A stretch of 64,000 nt of DNA from Pseudomonas sp. R-28-1W-6 (GTDB lineage: Bacteria > Pseudomonadota > Gammaproteobacteria > Pseudomonadales > Pseudomonadaceae): contig NZ_WELK01000010.1 of assembly GCF_009799925.1 (NCBI RefSeq), forward strand, positions 13,423 to 77,422, written 5' to 3'. Under the pieces are notes generated by a model that searched no databases, had not been told where the DNA came from, and saw only the letters and a list, made by a program, of their open reading frames with translations. Of this stretch, positions 44,954-54,352 are shown piece after piece. The translations under genes and the position numbers were made by a program. The stretch's first letter is position 1; each line of letters opens with the position of its first letter.

Positions 44954-47900
44954 CTAAACCAAACCCACCTCGCCCTGCCCCACCTCAAGCGGCTTCCAAC
45001 GGCGCAGCAGGCTGTACAGCGTCGGCACCACGAACAGGGTGAATAAGGTGCCGACCAGCAGGCCGCCGACGATGACCATGCCGATCTGCTGGCGGCTCTC
45101 GGCGCCGGCGCCGCTGGCGATGGCCAGCGGCAGCGAGCCGAGGACCATGGCCCCGGTGGTCATCAGGATCGGCCGCAGGCGCTGCACCGCCGCTTCCAGC
45201 ACCGCCTCGTGCAGCGCCCGGCCCTCGCGCAGCAGGTGGTTGGCGAACTCGACGATGAGGATGCCGTGCTTGGTGATCAGGCCGATCAGCGTCACCAGGC
45301 CGACCTGCGAGTAGATGTTCAAGGTGCCGCCGAACAGTTTGAGCGCCAGCAGGGCGCCGGCCATCGACAGCGGCACGCTGAGCAGGATGATCAGCGGGTC
45401 GAGGAAGCTCTCGAACTGCGCGGCCAGCACCAGGTAGATGAAGACCAGCGCCAGCACGAAGATCAGCGCCACTCCTGAGCTTGCGTCCTTGAAGTCACGC
45501 GAGGTGCCGGTGTAGTCGAACTGGGTCTCGGCCGGGAAGATCGCCCGCGCCTTCTCCTCCAGATGATCGAGCGCCTCACCGAGGGTGTAGCCGGAGCCGA
45601 CGTTGGCGGTCACCGTCACCGCGCGCAGCTGGTTGAAGTGGTTGAGCTCGCGCGGCGCCACGGTCTCGCGCACCTCGATCAGGTTGGACAGCTGCACCAT
45701 GTTGTCATTGCGCCCGCGCACGTACACGCGGTTGAGGTCTTCCGGGTTGCTGCGGTCCACGTCCTGCAGTTGCACCAGCACGTCGTACTGCTCGCCGTTC
45801 TGCTTGAAGCGGGTCACCTGGCGGCTGCCGAACAGGCTTTCCATGCTCCTGCCGATGGTCGCCACGTCAGTGCCGACCACCACCGCCTGCTCGCGATTGA
45901 CCGTGACCTTGAGCTGCGGGGTGTTGAGCTTGAGGTCGGTGTCCAGGCTCTCCAGCCCCGGGTAGCCGCGCACCTCGGCCAGCAATTTGTCCACGTATTG
46001 CTGCAGCTCGGCGTATTCCAGCGAAGAGCGGATGACGAAGTTGACCGGCTGGTTGCGCGCGCTCTGCCCCAGCGGCGGGCGGTTGATCGGGAAGGCGCGC
46101 ACGCCGGGAATGTCCTGCAGCCTGGGCAGCAGCTCGTCGCGGATCTCGAACTGGCTGCGTTCGCGCTCGTCCCAGTCCTCCAGCTTGAGGAACGACAGGC
46201 CCTGGGCCACCGTGGGGAAGCCGACGATGACCATGTAGCGGTTGGTTTCCGGCACCGCCGCGTAGGCCGCCTCCAGCTGTTTGGCGTAGCGGCTGGTATA
46301 GCCGATCGTGGCGCCGTCCGGGCCGTTGATCGAGCCGACTATAGTGCCGGTGTCCTCGGTCGGCGCCAGTTCGCTGCGCAGGCTGGCGAACAGCCCGGCG
46401 CACAGCAGCAGGATGCCCAGCAGCAGGGCCAGCACCAGCCACCAGGCGCGCAGCACCCGCTCCAGGCCATGGCGGTAGCTGGGGGTCAGGTTGTTCAGGA
46501 AGCCTTCGATCAGGTTGTACAGGCGGCTGTGTCGCTGCTGCGGCTGATGGGCCTTGAGCAGGTGGCCGCACATCATCGGCGACAGGGTCAGGGCGACGAA
46601 GCCGGACACCAGCACGGCGCCGGCCAGGGTCCAGGCGAATTCGGTAAACAGCTTGCCTGTCGTGCCCTGCATGAAGCCGATCGGCGCATACACCGCGGCC
46701 AGGGTCAGGGTCATGGCGACCACCGCGAAGGCGATCTCGCGGCTGCCGACGAAGGCCGCCTGCATCGGCTTCATGCCCTGCTCGATATGCCGGTGGATGT
46801 TCTCCAGCACCACGATGGCATCGTCCACCACCAGGCCGATGGCCAGGACCAGGGCCAGCAGGGTCAGGGTATTGAGGGTGAAGCCCATCAGCGCCATCAA
46901 TGCGCAGGCGCCGATCAGCGACACCGGGATGGTCACCAGCGGAATCAGGGTGGCGCGCAGCGAACGGAGGAACAGGAAGATGATCAGGATGACCAGCAGC
47001 ACCGCTTCCCAGATGGTGGTGTAGACGTTGCCGATCGACTCGCGGATGAACAGTGAGTTGTCGTTGGCCACCGCCATCTGCATGCCCTCGGGCAGCAGTG
47101 TGCGGATTTCCGGCAGGGCTTGGTTGAGGGCGTCGGAGATCTCCAGCGGGTTGGCCGTGGCCTGCTTGACCAGGCCCACGGCCACCGCCGGCTGGCCGTT
47201 GAAACGCACCACCGTGCGCAAATCCGCCGCGCCGATCTCGGCATGGCCGACATCGGCCAGGCGCAGCAGGTAGCCGCGCGAGTCGTCGAGGATGAGCTTG
47301 TTGAAGTCCTCCGGGGTCTTCAGGTCGGTTTCCGACAGCACCGAAAACTCGCGCTGCACCGACTCGATGCGCCCGGCCGGAATCTCCACGTTCTGCCGGC
47401 GCAGGGCGTCTTCCACGTCCTGCACGGTGAGGTCGTGGGCGGCCAGCTTCTCCGGATCGAGCCAGATGCGCATGGCGTAGGTGCGCGCCCCGCGGATCTG
47501 CACTTCGGACACCCCGGGAATGGTCTGCAGGCGGTCCTGCACCACCCGCTCCAGCACGTCGGTGATCTCCATGGCGGAGAAGCGCTCGCTGGAGAAGCCC
47601 AGCCAGATCACCGGCTGGGCGTCGGCCTCGACCTTCTGCACCAGCGGCTCGCGAATCTCCTCGGGCAGCAGGCTGCGCACCCGGCCGAGGCGGTCGCGCA
47701 CGTCGTTGGCCGCCTCGTCGGAGTTGCTGCCGAGGCGGAACTGGGCGGTGATCTGGGTGTTTTCCGAGCGACTGATGGAGCTGACGAAATCCAGACCCTC
47801 GATGCCGGACAGCACGTCCTCGATCGGCTGGGCCACCTGGGATTCCATGATCTCCGGGCTGGCGCCGGGGTAGATGACGTTGACCGTGACGATCGGCACG

Positions 47901-48022
47901 TCGATGTTCGGGTACTCGCGCACGGCCAGGCGCTGGTAGGCCATCAGGCCGAGCAGGACGATGATCAGCGACAGCACGGTGGCGAACACCGGCCGGCGGA
48001 TGCAGATATCCGAGAGGGTCAT
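44954..48022 (-). CDS. RND multidrug efflux pump inner-membrane subunit (HAE1 family)
   Basis: This is a full-length AcrB-type antiporter of 1022 residues. Markers are the start ICIRRPVFATVLSLIIVLLG, the proton-relay Asp pair in GLVVDDAIVVLENI (TM4), the RND signature GLITKHGILIVEFANHLLRE in TM11, and the porter loops. It exports drugs or other toxic compounds using the proton gradient. Its ATG overlaps the stop of the adaptor gene (ATGA). No outer-membrane channel is coded here, so it probably uses one made elsewhere, as MexJK does. The substrate range is unknown. Confidence 0.92.
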   Translation of the reverse strand: MTLSDICIRRPVFATVLSLIIVLLGLMAYQRLAVREYPNIDVPIVTVNVIYPGASPEIMESQVAQPIEDVLSGIEGLDFVSSISRSENTQITAQFRLGSNSDEAANDVRDRLGRVRSLLPEEIREPLVQKVEADAQPVIWLGFSSERFSAMEITDVLERVVQDRLQTIPGVSEVQIRGARTYAMRIWLDPEKLAAHDLTVQDVEDALRRQNVEIPAGRIESVQREFSVLSETDLKTPEDFNKLILDDSRGYLLRLADVGHAEIGAADLRTVVRFNGQPAVAVGLVKQATANPLEISDALNQALPEIRTLLPEGMQMAVANDNSLFIRESIGNVYTTIWEAVLLVILIIFLFLRSLRATLIPLVTIPVSLIGACALMALMGFTLNTLTLLALVLAIGLVVDDAIVVLENIHRHIEQGMKPMQAAFVGSREIAFAVVAMTLTLAAVYAPIGFMQGTTGKLFTEFAWTLAGAVLVSGFVALTLSPMMCGHLLKAHQPQQRHSRLYNLIEGFLNNLTPSYRHGLERVLRAWWLVLALLLGILLLCAGLFASLRSELAPTEDTGTIVGSINGPDGATIGYTSRYAKQLEAAYAAVPETNRYMVIVGFPTVAQGLSFLKLEDWDERERSQFEIRDELLPRLQDIPGVRAFPINRPPLGQSARNQPVNFVIRSSLEYAELQQYVDKLLAEVRGYPGLESLDTDLKLNTPQLKVTVNREQAVVVGTDVATIGRSMESLFGSRQVTRFKQNGEQYDVLVQLQDVDRSNPEDLNRVYVRGRNDNMVQLSNLIEVRETVAPRELNHFNQLRAVTVTANVGSGYTLGEALDHLEEKARAIFPAETQFDYTGTSRDFKDASSGVALIFVLALVFIYLVLAAQFESFLDPLIILLSVPLSMAGALLALKLFGGTLNIYSQVGLVTLIGLITKHGILIVEFANHLLREGRALHEAVLEAAVQRLRPILMTTGAMVLGSLPLAIASGAGAESRQQIGMVIVGGLLVGTLFTLFVVPTLYSLLRRWKPLEVGQGEVGLV

Positions 48023-49044
48023 GCGCCCTCCCCGCGCTTGACCGTGCGTACCTCGCGGCCCGGCGCGACCTTCTGCCAGCCGGCGCTGATCAGCGTCTCG
48101 TCGCCCTGCAGGCCCTCCACCACCTCGGCCTTGCCGCGCAGGCGCTGGCCGATCCTGATCTGCCGGCGCTCGACCTTGCCGTCGACCACCAGGTTGACGA
48201 ACTGCAACTGGCCCATGGGCATCACCGCTTCTTCGGGAATCAGCAGGGCCTGCGGGCGCTCGGCGAGGATCACCGAGACCTTGACGAACTGGCCGGGCTT
48301 GAGGCGCTGGTCGCGGTTGTCGACCCGTGCGCGAATGGCCTGGCTGCGGCCCACTTCATCCAGGCGCGGGTTGAGGGCGATGATCGCGCCCTTGAAGCGC
48401 TCGCCGGGGTAGGCATCCAGGCTCAGCTCGATGGCCTGGCCGATATGCACCTGGCTAACCGCCTTCTGCGGGATGCGGAAATCCACCTTGAGCGGGTCGA
48501 GCACCTCCAGGTTGACCAGATCCTGGCCGGCGCTCAGGTAGTCGCCGACGCTGACCTGGCGCAGGCCGAGCACGCCGTCGTAGGGCGCGCGGATCTGCGT
48601 CTTGTCCAGGCGTGCCTGGGCCAGGGCCAGGCTGGCGCGGGCGGCCTGCTGCTGGGACTGCGCCTCGTCCTGGGCCTGGGCATTGCTGGCGCCACGCGTG
48701 AACAGCAGCTGGGTGCGCTGGAAGCTCTTTTCCGCCAGATCCAGGTTGGCCCGGGCCTGGGCCAGCTCGGCGCGGGCAATCGCATCATCCAGGCTGACCA
48801 GCAGCTCGCCGGCCTTGACCGCCTCGCCCTCGCGGAAATGCACGGCCGCCAGGCGCCCGCCGAGCTCGGGGCGGATCATGGTCGACTCGTCGGAGCGCAG
48901 CGAGCCGAAGGTGATCAGCTCGTCGCGCACCAGACTTCTCTCCGGCTGGGTCACTTCGACCAGAGGCGCCTGCTCGGCCAGGACCGGCAGCGCCAGCAGC
49001 GAACACAGGATGGCGAGCAAGCGGAAACCAGTGCGCGATGCCAT
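48019..49044 (-). CDS. RND efflux periplasmic adaptor (membrane fusion protein)
   Basis: This adaptor of 341 residues has a signal sequence (1-22). The lipoyl halves are ELGGRLAAVHFREGEAVKAG and APYDGVLGLRQVSVGDYLSA, with the helical hairpin (about 80-140) between them, then beta-barrel motifs LEVLDPLKVDFRIPQ. The ATG at 49044 has AGAGG upstream. It is cotranscribed and translationally coupled with the pump gene. It lacks a lipobox Cys in the signal, so it appears to be held by protein contacts or an uncut signal. Confidence 0.9.
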   Translation of the reverse strand: MASRTGFRLLAILCSLLALPVLAEQAPLVEVTQPERSLVRDELITFGSLRSDESTMIRPELGGRLAAVHFREGEAVKAGELLVSLDDAIARAELAQARANLDLAEKSFQRTQLLFTRGASNAQAQDEAQSQQQAARASLALAQARLDKTQIRAPYDGVLGLRQVSVGDYLSAGQDLVNLEVLDPLKVDFRIPQKAVSQVHIGQAIELSLDAYPGERFKGAIIALNPRLDEVGRSQAIRARVDNRDQRLKPGQFVKVSVILAERPQALLIPEEAVMPMGQLQFVNLVVDGKVERRQIRIGQRLRGKAEVVEGLQGDETLISAGWQKVAPGREVRTVKRGEGA

Positions 49045-49126
49045 AAGCGACCTCTTTTTTAGATCAGAGGTCGAGTCTACCGGCGGCAGCCCGCAGTGCA
49101 AGCCGCCGAAAGTGTTACGCCCAGTG

Positions 49127-49906
49127 CTACTGGCGCATGCCCCGACCGCTCTGCAACAGGCGAATGCACACGACATAGAGCACGCTGCTGGCCAGCAGCA
49201 TCATGCCGATGGCGACGCCGATATTGATGTCGGACACGCCGAGGATGCCGTAGCGGAAGGCGTTGACCATGTGCAGGATGGGGTTGGCCAGCGACACCGT
49301 CTGCCAGAACTCCGGCAGCAGGCTGATCGAGTAGAACACCCCGCCCAGGTAGGTCAGCGGCGTCAGCACGAAGGTCGGGATGATCGAGATATCATCGAAG
49401 TTGCGCGCGTACACCGCATTGATAAAGCCGCCCAGGGAAAAGGTGATCGCGGTGAGGGTGATCACCAGCACGGTCACGCCCAGGTGGTGCACCTGCAGCT
49501 CGGTGAAAAACAGCGACAGCAGGGTAACGATGAAGGCCACCGCCAGGCCGCGCAGGGAGCCGCCGATGGTGTAACCAATGAGGATTGTGTGCGGCGACAC
49601 CGGCGACACCAGCAGCTCCTCGACATTGCGCTGGAACTTGCTGCTGAAGAAACTCGACACCACGTTGCTGTAGGAGTTGGTGATCACCGACATCATGATC
49701 AGCCCCGGCACGATGAACTCCATGTAGCTGTACTTGCCGACGCCACCGACCTGGCTGCCGATCAAGCGGCCGAAGATGACGAAGTACAGGGCCATGGTGA
49801 TCGCCGGTGGCAGCAGGGTCTGCGCCCAGATGCGGGTGAAGCGGCGCACCTCACGGATGACGATGGTCTGCAGGGCGATCAGGTTGGAACTCAGTTCGGG
49901 ACTCAT
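49127..49906 (-). CDS. ABC-2 type transporter permease
   Basis: This inner-membrane protein of 259 residues has about six hydrophobic segments and the ABC-2 signature region SFFSSKFQRNVEELLVSPVS, ending HMVNAFRYGILGVSDINIGV. It resembles the YadH/NodJ group. Its ATG overlaps the ATPase stop (ATGA). It matches PA2811 by position. The exported compound is unknown. Confidence 0.9.
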   Translation of the reverse strand: MSPELSSNLIALQTIVIREVRRFTRIWAQTLLPPAITMALYFVIFGRLIGSQVGGVGKYSYMEFIVPGLIMMSVITNSYSNVVSSFFSSKFQRNVEELLVSPVSPHTILIGYTIGGSLRGLAVAFIVTLLSLFFTELQVHHLGVTVLVITLTAITFSLGGFINAVYARNFDDISIIPTFVLTPLTYLGGVFYSISLLPEFWQTVSLANPILHMVNAFRYGILGVSDINIGVAIGMMLLASSVLYVVCIRLLQSGRGMRQ

Positions 49907-50835
49907 TTCGCCACCTTGGCCAGGTTCTTCTCCACCAGGGAAACGAACAGTTCCTCCAGGCGATTGCTCTTGTTGCGCAGGCTCAGCACCTCGACCTTCT
50001 GTGCCGCCAGCTGGCGGAACAGCTCGGTGATGCCCAGACTCTTCTCCACCTGCACTTCCAGGGTGTGCGGGTCGACCAGGGTCGCCGGGTAGCCAGCGAG
50101 CTGTGGCGGCACCAGCAGCGCATCCTTGAGGTCGAGCAGGAAGGTCTCCACGTGCAGGGTCTTGAGCAGCGCCTTCATGCTGGTGTTCTCGACGATGCTG
50201 CCGTGGTCGATGATGCCGATGTGGCGGCACAGCTGCTCGGCCTCTTCCAGGTAGTGGGTGGTGAGGATGATGGTGATGCCCTGCTGGTTCAGCTCGGTGA
50301 GGAAGCTCCACATCGAGCGGCGCAGCTCGATGTCCACCCCCGCGGTGGGCTCGTCGAGGATCAGCAGGCGCGGCTGGTGGACCAGCGCACGGGCGATCAT
50401 CAGGCGGCGCTTCATGCCGCCGGAGAGCATGCGCGCGGCCACGTCGTGCTTGTCCCACAGGCCGAGCTGGTTGAGGTACTGCTCGGCGCGCTCCTTGGCC
50501 AGCTTCAGCGGGATGCCGTAGTAGCCGGCCTGGGTCACGACGATGTCGAAGACCTTCTCGAACTGGCTGAAGTTGAACTCCTGCGGCACCACGCCCAGGC
50601 AGCGCTTGAGGCCGGAGGGGTCGCGATCGAGGTCGTGGCCGAACACCTCGACCGTGCCGCCGCTCTTGTTCACCAGGGTCGAGATGATGCCGATGGTGGT
50701 GGACTTGCCGGCACCGTTGGGGCCGAGCAAGGCGAAGAAGTCGCCTTCGGCGACATCCAGGTCGATGCCCTTGAGGGCCTGGAAGCCATTGCCGTAGGTC
50801 TTGGTCAGCTGCCGGATGGACAGGGCGGAACTCAT
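49903..50835 (-). CDS. ABC transporter ATPase (YadG-like)
   Basis: This ATP-binding subunit of 310 residues has Walker A GPNGAGKST, the signature MLSGGMKRRLMIARALVHQP, Walker B LLILDEPTAGVD and the switch His in LTTHYLEEAEQL. The C-terminal part (about 230-310) is the regulatory extension of this group. It pairs with the permease gene that overlaps its stop. Confidence 0.92.
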   Translation of the reverse strand: MSSALSIRQLTKTYGNGFQALKGIDLDVAEGDFFALLGPNGAGKSTTIGIISTLVNKSGGTVEVFGHDLDRDPSGLKRCLGVVPQEFNFSQFEKVFDIVVTQAGYYGIPLKLAKERAEQYLNQLGLWDKHDVAARMLSGGMKRRLMIARALVHQPRLLILDEPTAGVDIELRRSMWSFLTELNQQGITIILTTHYLEEAEQLCRHIGIIDHGSIVENTSMKALLKTLHVETFLLDLKDALLVPPQLAGYPATLVDPHTLEVQVEKSLGITELFRQLAAQKVEVLSLRNKSNRLEELFVSLVEKNLAKVAK

Positions 50836-50977
50836 GGGGGCTAGGTACTCAGCAAAAGGAAAGGCTTAGGTAGGGGCTCTTTACGGCATTTGCAACCTGA
50901 TGTTTCAGGTTAGCGGAGCCTGCATGGCCTGCACCCTACCCAGACTCGGCGCAAGAAAAAAGCCGCGAATGCTGATG

Positions 50978-51652
50978 TTAACTATCGATAGCTTGCATGG
51001 CGGCCACCTCGGCCTGCAGATCGCCCTGCAGAAACGCCGAATCGGCGGCGAACAGATGCGGGTAGCAGCGCTGCAGATGACCGAAGAACAGCGCCTCCGG
51101 CAAGTCGTCGAACTGGCCGTGATCGGCCAGGTACTCCATGTAGCGCTCGCCCTGCTGGTTGAACGGGTGGAACACGCTGTCCGTGCGCCCATCGAACTCC
51201 AGCGGCGCCACCTTGAACACCTTGCACAGGGCCAAATTGAACGCCGGCGTGGCCTTGACCCAGCGGCCGTCGAGCAGCAGTTCGGTGTAGCCATGCATGG
51301 CGAACACCTCGCTACGGAGGATCTGCAGCAGGCGCGGGCTGGACAGGTGATTGCGCACATCGGCCAGGCCGATGCGCGCCGGGATGGCGCAATGTCGCGC
51401 GCAGGCCGCCAGCAGCAGCGCCTTGGGCACGCAGTAGGACTCGCCGGCGGCCAGCGCATGGCTGGCCTTCAGGGTTTCGGGATCGCGACTGAAGCTGTAG
51501 GGGTTGTAGCGAATCTGGTCGCGCACCGCGTAGTACAGGCTGACCGCCTGCTCGCGCGGATCGGCGCTGGCGTCGCGCCAGGTTTCGGCGAACTCGACCA
51601 CCAGCGGATGGTCGCTATCGATGAACTGACCGGCTTGAAGGTAGGACGGCAT
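50978..51652 (-). CDS. Transglutaminase-like domain protein
   Basis: This protein of 224 residues has a transglutaminase/protease-like core. The catalytic triad is Cys in GESYCVPKALLLAACARHCA, His in FAMHGYTELLLDGRWVKATP and Asp in the same strand (LLLDG). It has no signal peptide. Cytoplasmic proteins of this kind are mostly uncharacterised and may be peptidases. It faces the PA2817-like gene divergently. Confidence 0.82.
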   Translation of the reverse strand: MPSYLQAGQFIDSDHPLVVEFAETWRDASADPREQAVSLYYAVRDQIRYNPYSFSRDPETLKASHALAAGESYCVPKALLLAACARHCAIPARIGLADVRNHLSSPRLLQILRSEVFAMHGYTELLLDGRWVKATPAFNLALCKVFKVAPLEFDGRTDSVFHPFNQQGERYMEYLADHGQFDDLPEALFFGHLQRCYPHLFAADSAFLQGDLQAEVAAMQAIDS

Positions 51653-51848
51653 GGCACGCTCCCGAGGCTTTGTCCCAGTCTATCGAGGCAGCAGTGCGGC
51701 GAAAGCGGCGATCCGGCCAAGCTCACCGGCCTTGTCGCCATGCCGGCCCGGCAGCAGCTACCTATATGGAGTTGCCGACCAGCAAGCCGGGACAGCAGGC
51801 GCCTGGCGCCCTATACTGCCGCGCTCGTTTTCAATCAGGATCATTGCC

Positions 51849-52259
51849 ATGGCTGCCTCCCACCTCGACCACCACCTCGCCCTGCTCACCCACCTGCGCG
51901 GCATCCTGGTCGCCCTGGGCGAAGCCGAACTGGTGGAAGACGATACCCACGGTCTGTTCCTCGAGCGCTATGACGAACTGCTGGCGGAACTGCCGAAAGA
52001 CCCGGAAAACAGCCTGTACCTGGGCCAGGACCTGATCAGCCAGATCTTCCACCGCTACCCGCAGATCGCCCACCTGGTGCCGCGCGACCTGCTGTGGTTC
52101 TTCGGCGGCGACTGCCTGCACTTCATGCCGGACGAGGAGATCGAGCTGTACCAGGCCCTCGACGAGCGCCGCTACGAAGCCGAGGCCAATGGCGAGCCCT
52201 TCGACTGGAACCAGGAAAAGCAGCTGCTGGCCCTGCCGCCGGAAAGCCCCAAACACTGA
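51849..52259 (+). CDS. PA2817-family protein, function unknown
   Basis: This protein of 136 residues is conserved in Pseudomonas. Marked stretches are HLALLTHLRGILVALGEAEL, FHRYPQIAHLVPRDLLWFFG and GDCLHFMPDEEIELYQALDE. It has no signal or membrane segment. AGGA lies about ten bases before the ATG. It ends in a terminator ahead of the tRNA cluster. Confidence 0.8.
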   Translation: MAASHLDHHLALLTHLRGILVALGEAELVEDDTHGLFLERYDELLAELPKDPENSLYLGQDLISQIFHRYPQIAHLVPRDLLWFFGGDCLHFMPDEEIELYQALDERRYEAEANGEPFDWNQEKQLLALPPESPKH

Positions 52260-52291
52260 CGGCGCAGCGCCCCGCATCAGGGGCACCCACG

Positions 52292-52329
52292 AAAAAGGCC
52301 CGCACGGCATGACCGGCGGGCCTTTTTTG
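52292..52329 (+). terminator. Terminator of the PA2817-family gene
   Basis: GGCCCGC at 52297 pairs with GCGGGCC at 52316 and is followed by TTTTTT. Confidence 0.85.
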
Positions 52330-52353
52330 CATGGCGCTGAATCGCGCGCAAAC

Positions 52354-52386
52354 AAAAACGCCGCTCGATTGAGCGGCGTTTTTGTT
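52354..52386. terminator. Terminator downstream of the tRNA operon (bidirectional)
   Basis: AACGCCGCTC pairs perfectly with GAGCGGCGTT across GATT, with T-runs on both strands. On the minus strand it follows the last tRNA-Gly by a few bases. Confidence 0.9.
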
Positions 52387-52390
52387 TATT

Positions 52391-52466
<76 letters not shown>

Positions 52467-52471
52467 AAACA

Positions 52472-52547
52472 TGGCGTCCCCTAGGGGACTCGAACCCCTG
52501 TTACCGCCGTGAAAGGGCGGTGTCCTAGGCCACTAGACGAAGGGGAC
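52472..52547 (-). tRNA. tRNA-Glu (TTC), copy 2
   Basis: The 76-base gene with CCA has acceptor GTCCCCT/AGGGGAC, an anticodon loop with TTC (CTTTCAC) and T-loop GTTCGAGTC. It is identical to the copy at 52734 and lies five bases upstream of tRNA-Gly on the transcript. Confidence 0.97.
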
Positions 52548-52652
52548 GTGCCCCGGAGCTTACAACAGCTTTCCGGTGTTTCCAGGCGATGTTGCCATCG
52601 ACCCTGTAACGCTAATCGAAGCACCGCTACGAAAAGCAGCGCTTCGTGAAAC

Positions 52653-52728
<76 letters not shown>

Positions 52729-52733
52729 AAACA

Positions 52734-52809
52734 TGGCGTCCCCTAGGGGACTCGAACCCCTGTTACCGCCGTGAAAGGGCGGTGTCCTAGGCCACTAGAC
52801 GAAGGGGAC
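52734..52809 (-). tRNA. tRNA-Glu (TTC), copy 1
   Basis: Same sequence as the gene at 52472. It is the first gene of the tRNA transcript, about 75 bases downstream of a consensus promoter. Confidence 0.97.
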
Positions 52810-52882
52810 GTGGCCAGGAGCTTGTAACAGCATCCCAACTTCCAGCGTGTCGGCTTTCACTAACTCGCTTAAAGTGGCGCGC

Positions 52883-52911
52883 ATTCTATGGAGCCTTTCG
52901 GGGAGCGTCAA
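52883..52911 (-). promoter_or_regulatory. Sigma-70 promoter of the tRNA operon
   Basis: On the minus strand TTGACG and TAGAAT are separated by 17 bases and followed by GCGCGCC, the GC-rich discriminator of stringently controlled stable-RNA promoters. Confidence 0.85.
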
Positions 52912-53028
52912 CCCTCATTCAAAACTTTTTCTAAATCAATGACTTCGCTACTGAAATTGATACGGTGCTAGGAGTAGGAAGGCCAAGGCACTACACTCGG
53001 GAAAAACTAGCGTTCGGGAGGTTCACCG

Positions 53029-53796
53029 GTGTCCCCACTCGTCATCACCGCCTTGATCGTCGTCGGTATCGTGCTACTCATCGCGATCGGCTACATCAAC
53101 CATATGGTGGAGAACAGCAAGCTGGAAAAAGCCCGGCGCAAGGCTGATCTCAATGACCGCGTGCGTCGCAGCCGTGAAGTTTCCGAGAACATGCCGGGGC
53201 AACTGATGAGCCCGGCACTGAAACTCCTCCTGAGCCGCCTAGAACTTCACTACAGTGACCGCCTGCTGCCGCTGGACAAGCAGAGCTCCAACCTGCGCAA
53301 CCGCATCGCCGAGCTGCGCGACTGGGTCGCCAAGGGCGAGGACATCCCGGTGCGCAACGCCCCCCAGCCGATCGCCAGCGAGGTGAAGGCCAAGGATGTG
53401 CGCTATCTCCTGGAGAACTTCCATGGCCTGGTAACACGCGCCGCGCAGGATGGCGCGCTGCCCGCCAACGAGGCCAAGCGCTGGATCGGCGAGATCCGCC
53501 ATATCCTGGTGCAACTGCATTACGAGTTCTTCACCACTCTCGGCCAGCACTCCCTGCAGCAAGGCCAGCCCGGCCAGGCCCGCCTGGCCTACGAGCGCGG
53601 CGTGCAGTACCTGCGCAAGCAGGCCGACGCGAACCGCTACAAGAACCAGCTGCAGCAGCTGGAGCAGCTGCTGGCCAACGCCAACAGCATGGTGCTGGAA
53701 AAGACCAAGCCGACGGCCGACGAACACAGCGAGCTGACCGATGGCCTCAAGTCGTTCGAGGAAGACGACTGGAAGAAGAAGAACATCTACGACTGA
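53029..53796 (+). CDS. Single-pass membrane protein with helical cytoplasmic domain, function unknown
   Basis: This protein of 255 residues has one N-terminal membrane helix (LVITALIVVGIVLLIAIGYI). The helical remainder includes a TPR-like stretch (TTLGQHSLQQGQPGQARLAY, ERGVQYLRKQA) and a charged C-terminus. It is conserved in Pseudomonas without known function. The GTG start has GGGAGG at the right distance. It is convergent with the methionine sulfoxide reductase gene across a strong terminator. Confidence 0.82.
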   Translation: MSPLVITALIVVGIVLLIAIGYINHMVENSKLEKARRKADLNDRVRRSREVSENMPGQLMSPALKLLLSRLELHYSDRLLPLDKQSSNLRNRIAELRDWVAKGEDIPVRNAPQPIASEVKAKDVRYLLENFHGLVTRAAQDGALPANEAKRWIGEIRHILVQLHYEFFTTLGQHSLQQGQPGQARLAYERGVQYLRKQADANRYKNQLQQLEQLLANANSMVLEKTKPTADEHSELTDGLKSFEEDDWKKKNIYD

Positions 53797-53827
53797 GCAA
53801 GCACGGCAGTCGCCAAGCCTCCTGAAC

Positions 53828-53860
53828 GAGAAAGCCCGGCATTGCCGGGCTTTCTCGTTT
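53828..53860. terminator. Bidirectional terminator
   Basis: GAAAGCCCGGC pairs with GCCGGGCTTTC around ATT. Confidence 0.9.
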
Positions 53861-53869
53861 ATGCGGTGT

Positions 53870-54352
53870 TCAGCAGTCGCTCGACGCCAGGAAGATCTGC
53901 GCCAGGCGCTCGACCCCCGCCTGGTCCTCGGCCGTGAAACGCCCCGGGCGCGGGCTATCCAGGTCCAGCACGGCGATCAGGCGGCCATCCTTGACCAGCG
54001 GCACCACCAGCTCGCTGCTGGAGGCCGCGTCGCAGGCGATATGCCCGGGGAAGGCATGCACGTCATCGACCCGCTGGGTCTGCCGGCTGCTGGCCGCCGC
54101 CCCGCACACGCCGCGCCCGAAAGGAATGCGCACGCAGGCCACCTTGCCCTGGAAAGGCCCTAGCACCAGTTCTTCGTCCCGGTTCAGGTACAGGCCGGCC
54201 CAGTTCAACCCCTCCAGCTCATGGAACAGGAAGGCGGCGAACTGTGCACTATTGGCGATGAAGTCGCGCTCGCCCGCCAGCAGGGCCTCCAGCTGCGCGG
54301 CCAACAAGGCATAGCCCGACTGCCCCTGCCCGACCCCAGCCAAATCGATCAT
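53870..54352 (-). CDS. msrC: Free methionine-R-sulfoxide reductase (GAF domain)
   Basis: This single GAF-domain enzyme of 160 residues reduces free methionine-R-sulfoxide. The three reaction cysteines are Cys73, Cys83 and Cys107. Their spacing (10 and 24) equals that in E. coli fRMsr. Conserved surrounding motifs are NWAGLYL, IPFGRGVCGAAA and SELVVPLV. Its ATG overlaps the stop of the ATPase gene (ATGA). With gpx and msrB nearby it adds to an oxidative-repair group. Confidence 0.92.
   Translation of the reverse strand: MIDLAGVGQGQSGYALLAAQLEALLAGERDFIANSAQFAAFLFHELEGLNWAGLYLNRDEELVLGPFQGKVACVRIPFGRGVCGAAASSRQTQRVDDVHAFPGHIACDAASSSELVVPLVKDGRLIAVLDLDSPRPGRFTAEDQAGVERLAQIFLASSDC

Noticed and set aside
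45563..47056. Long plus-strand frame opposite the RND pump gene
   Set aside because: The composition is His/Gln/Gly-rich, as in antisense translations, and it has no domain. The pump motifs are on the other strand.
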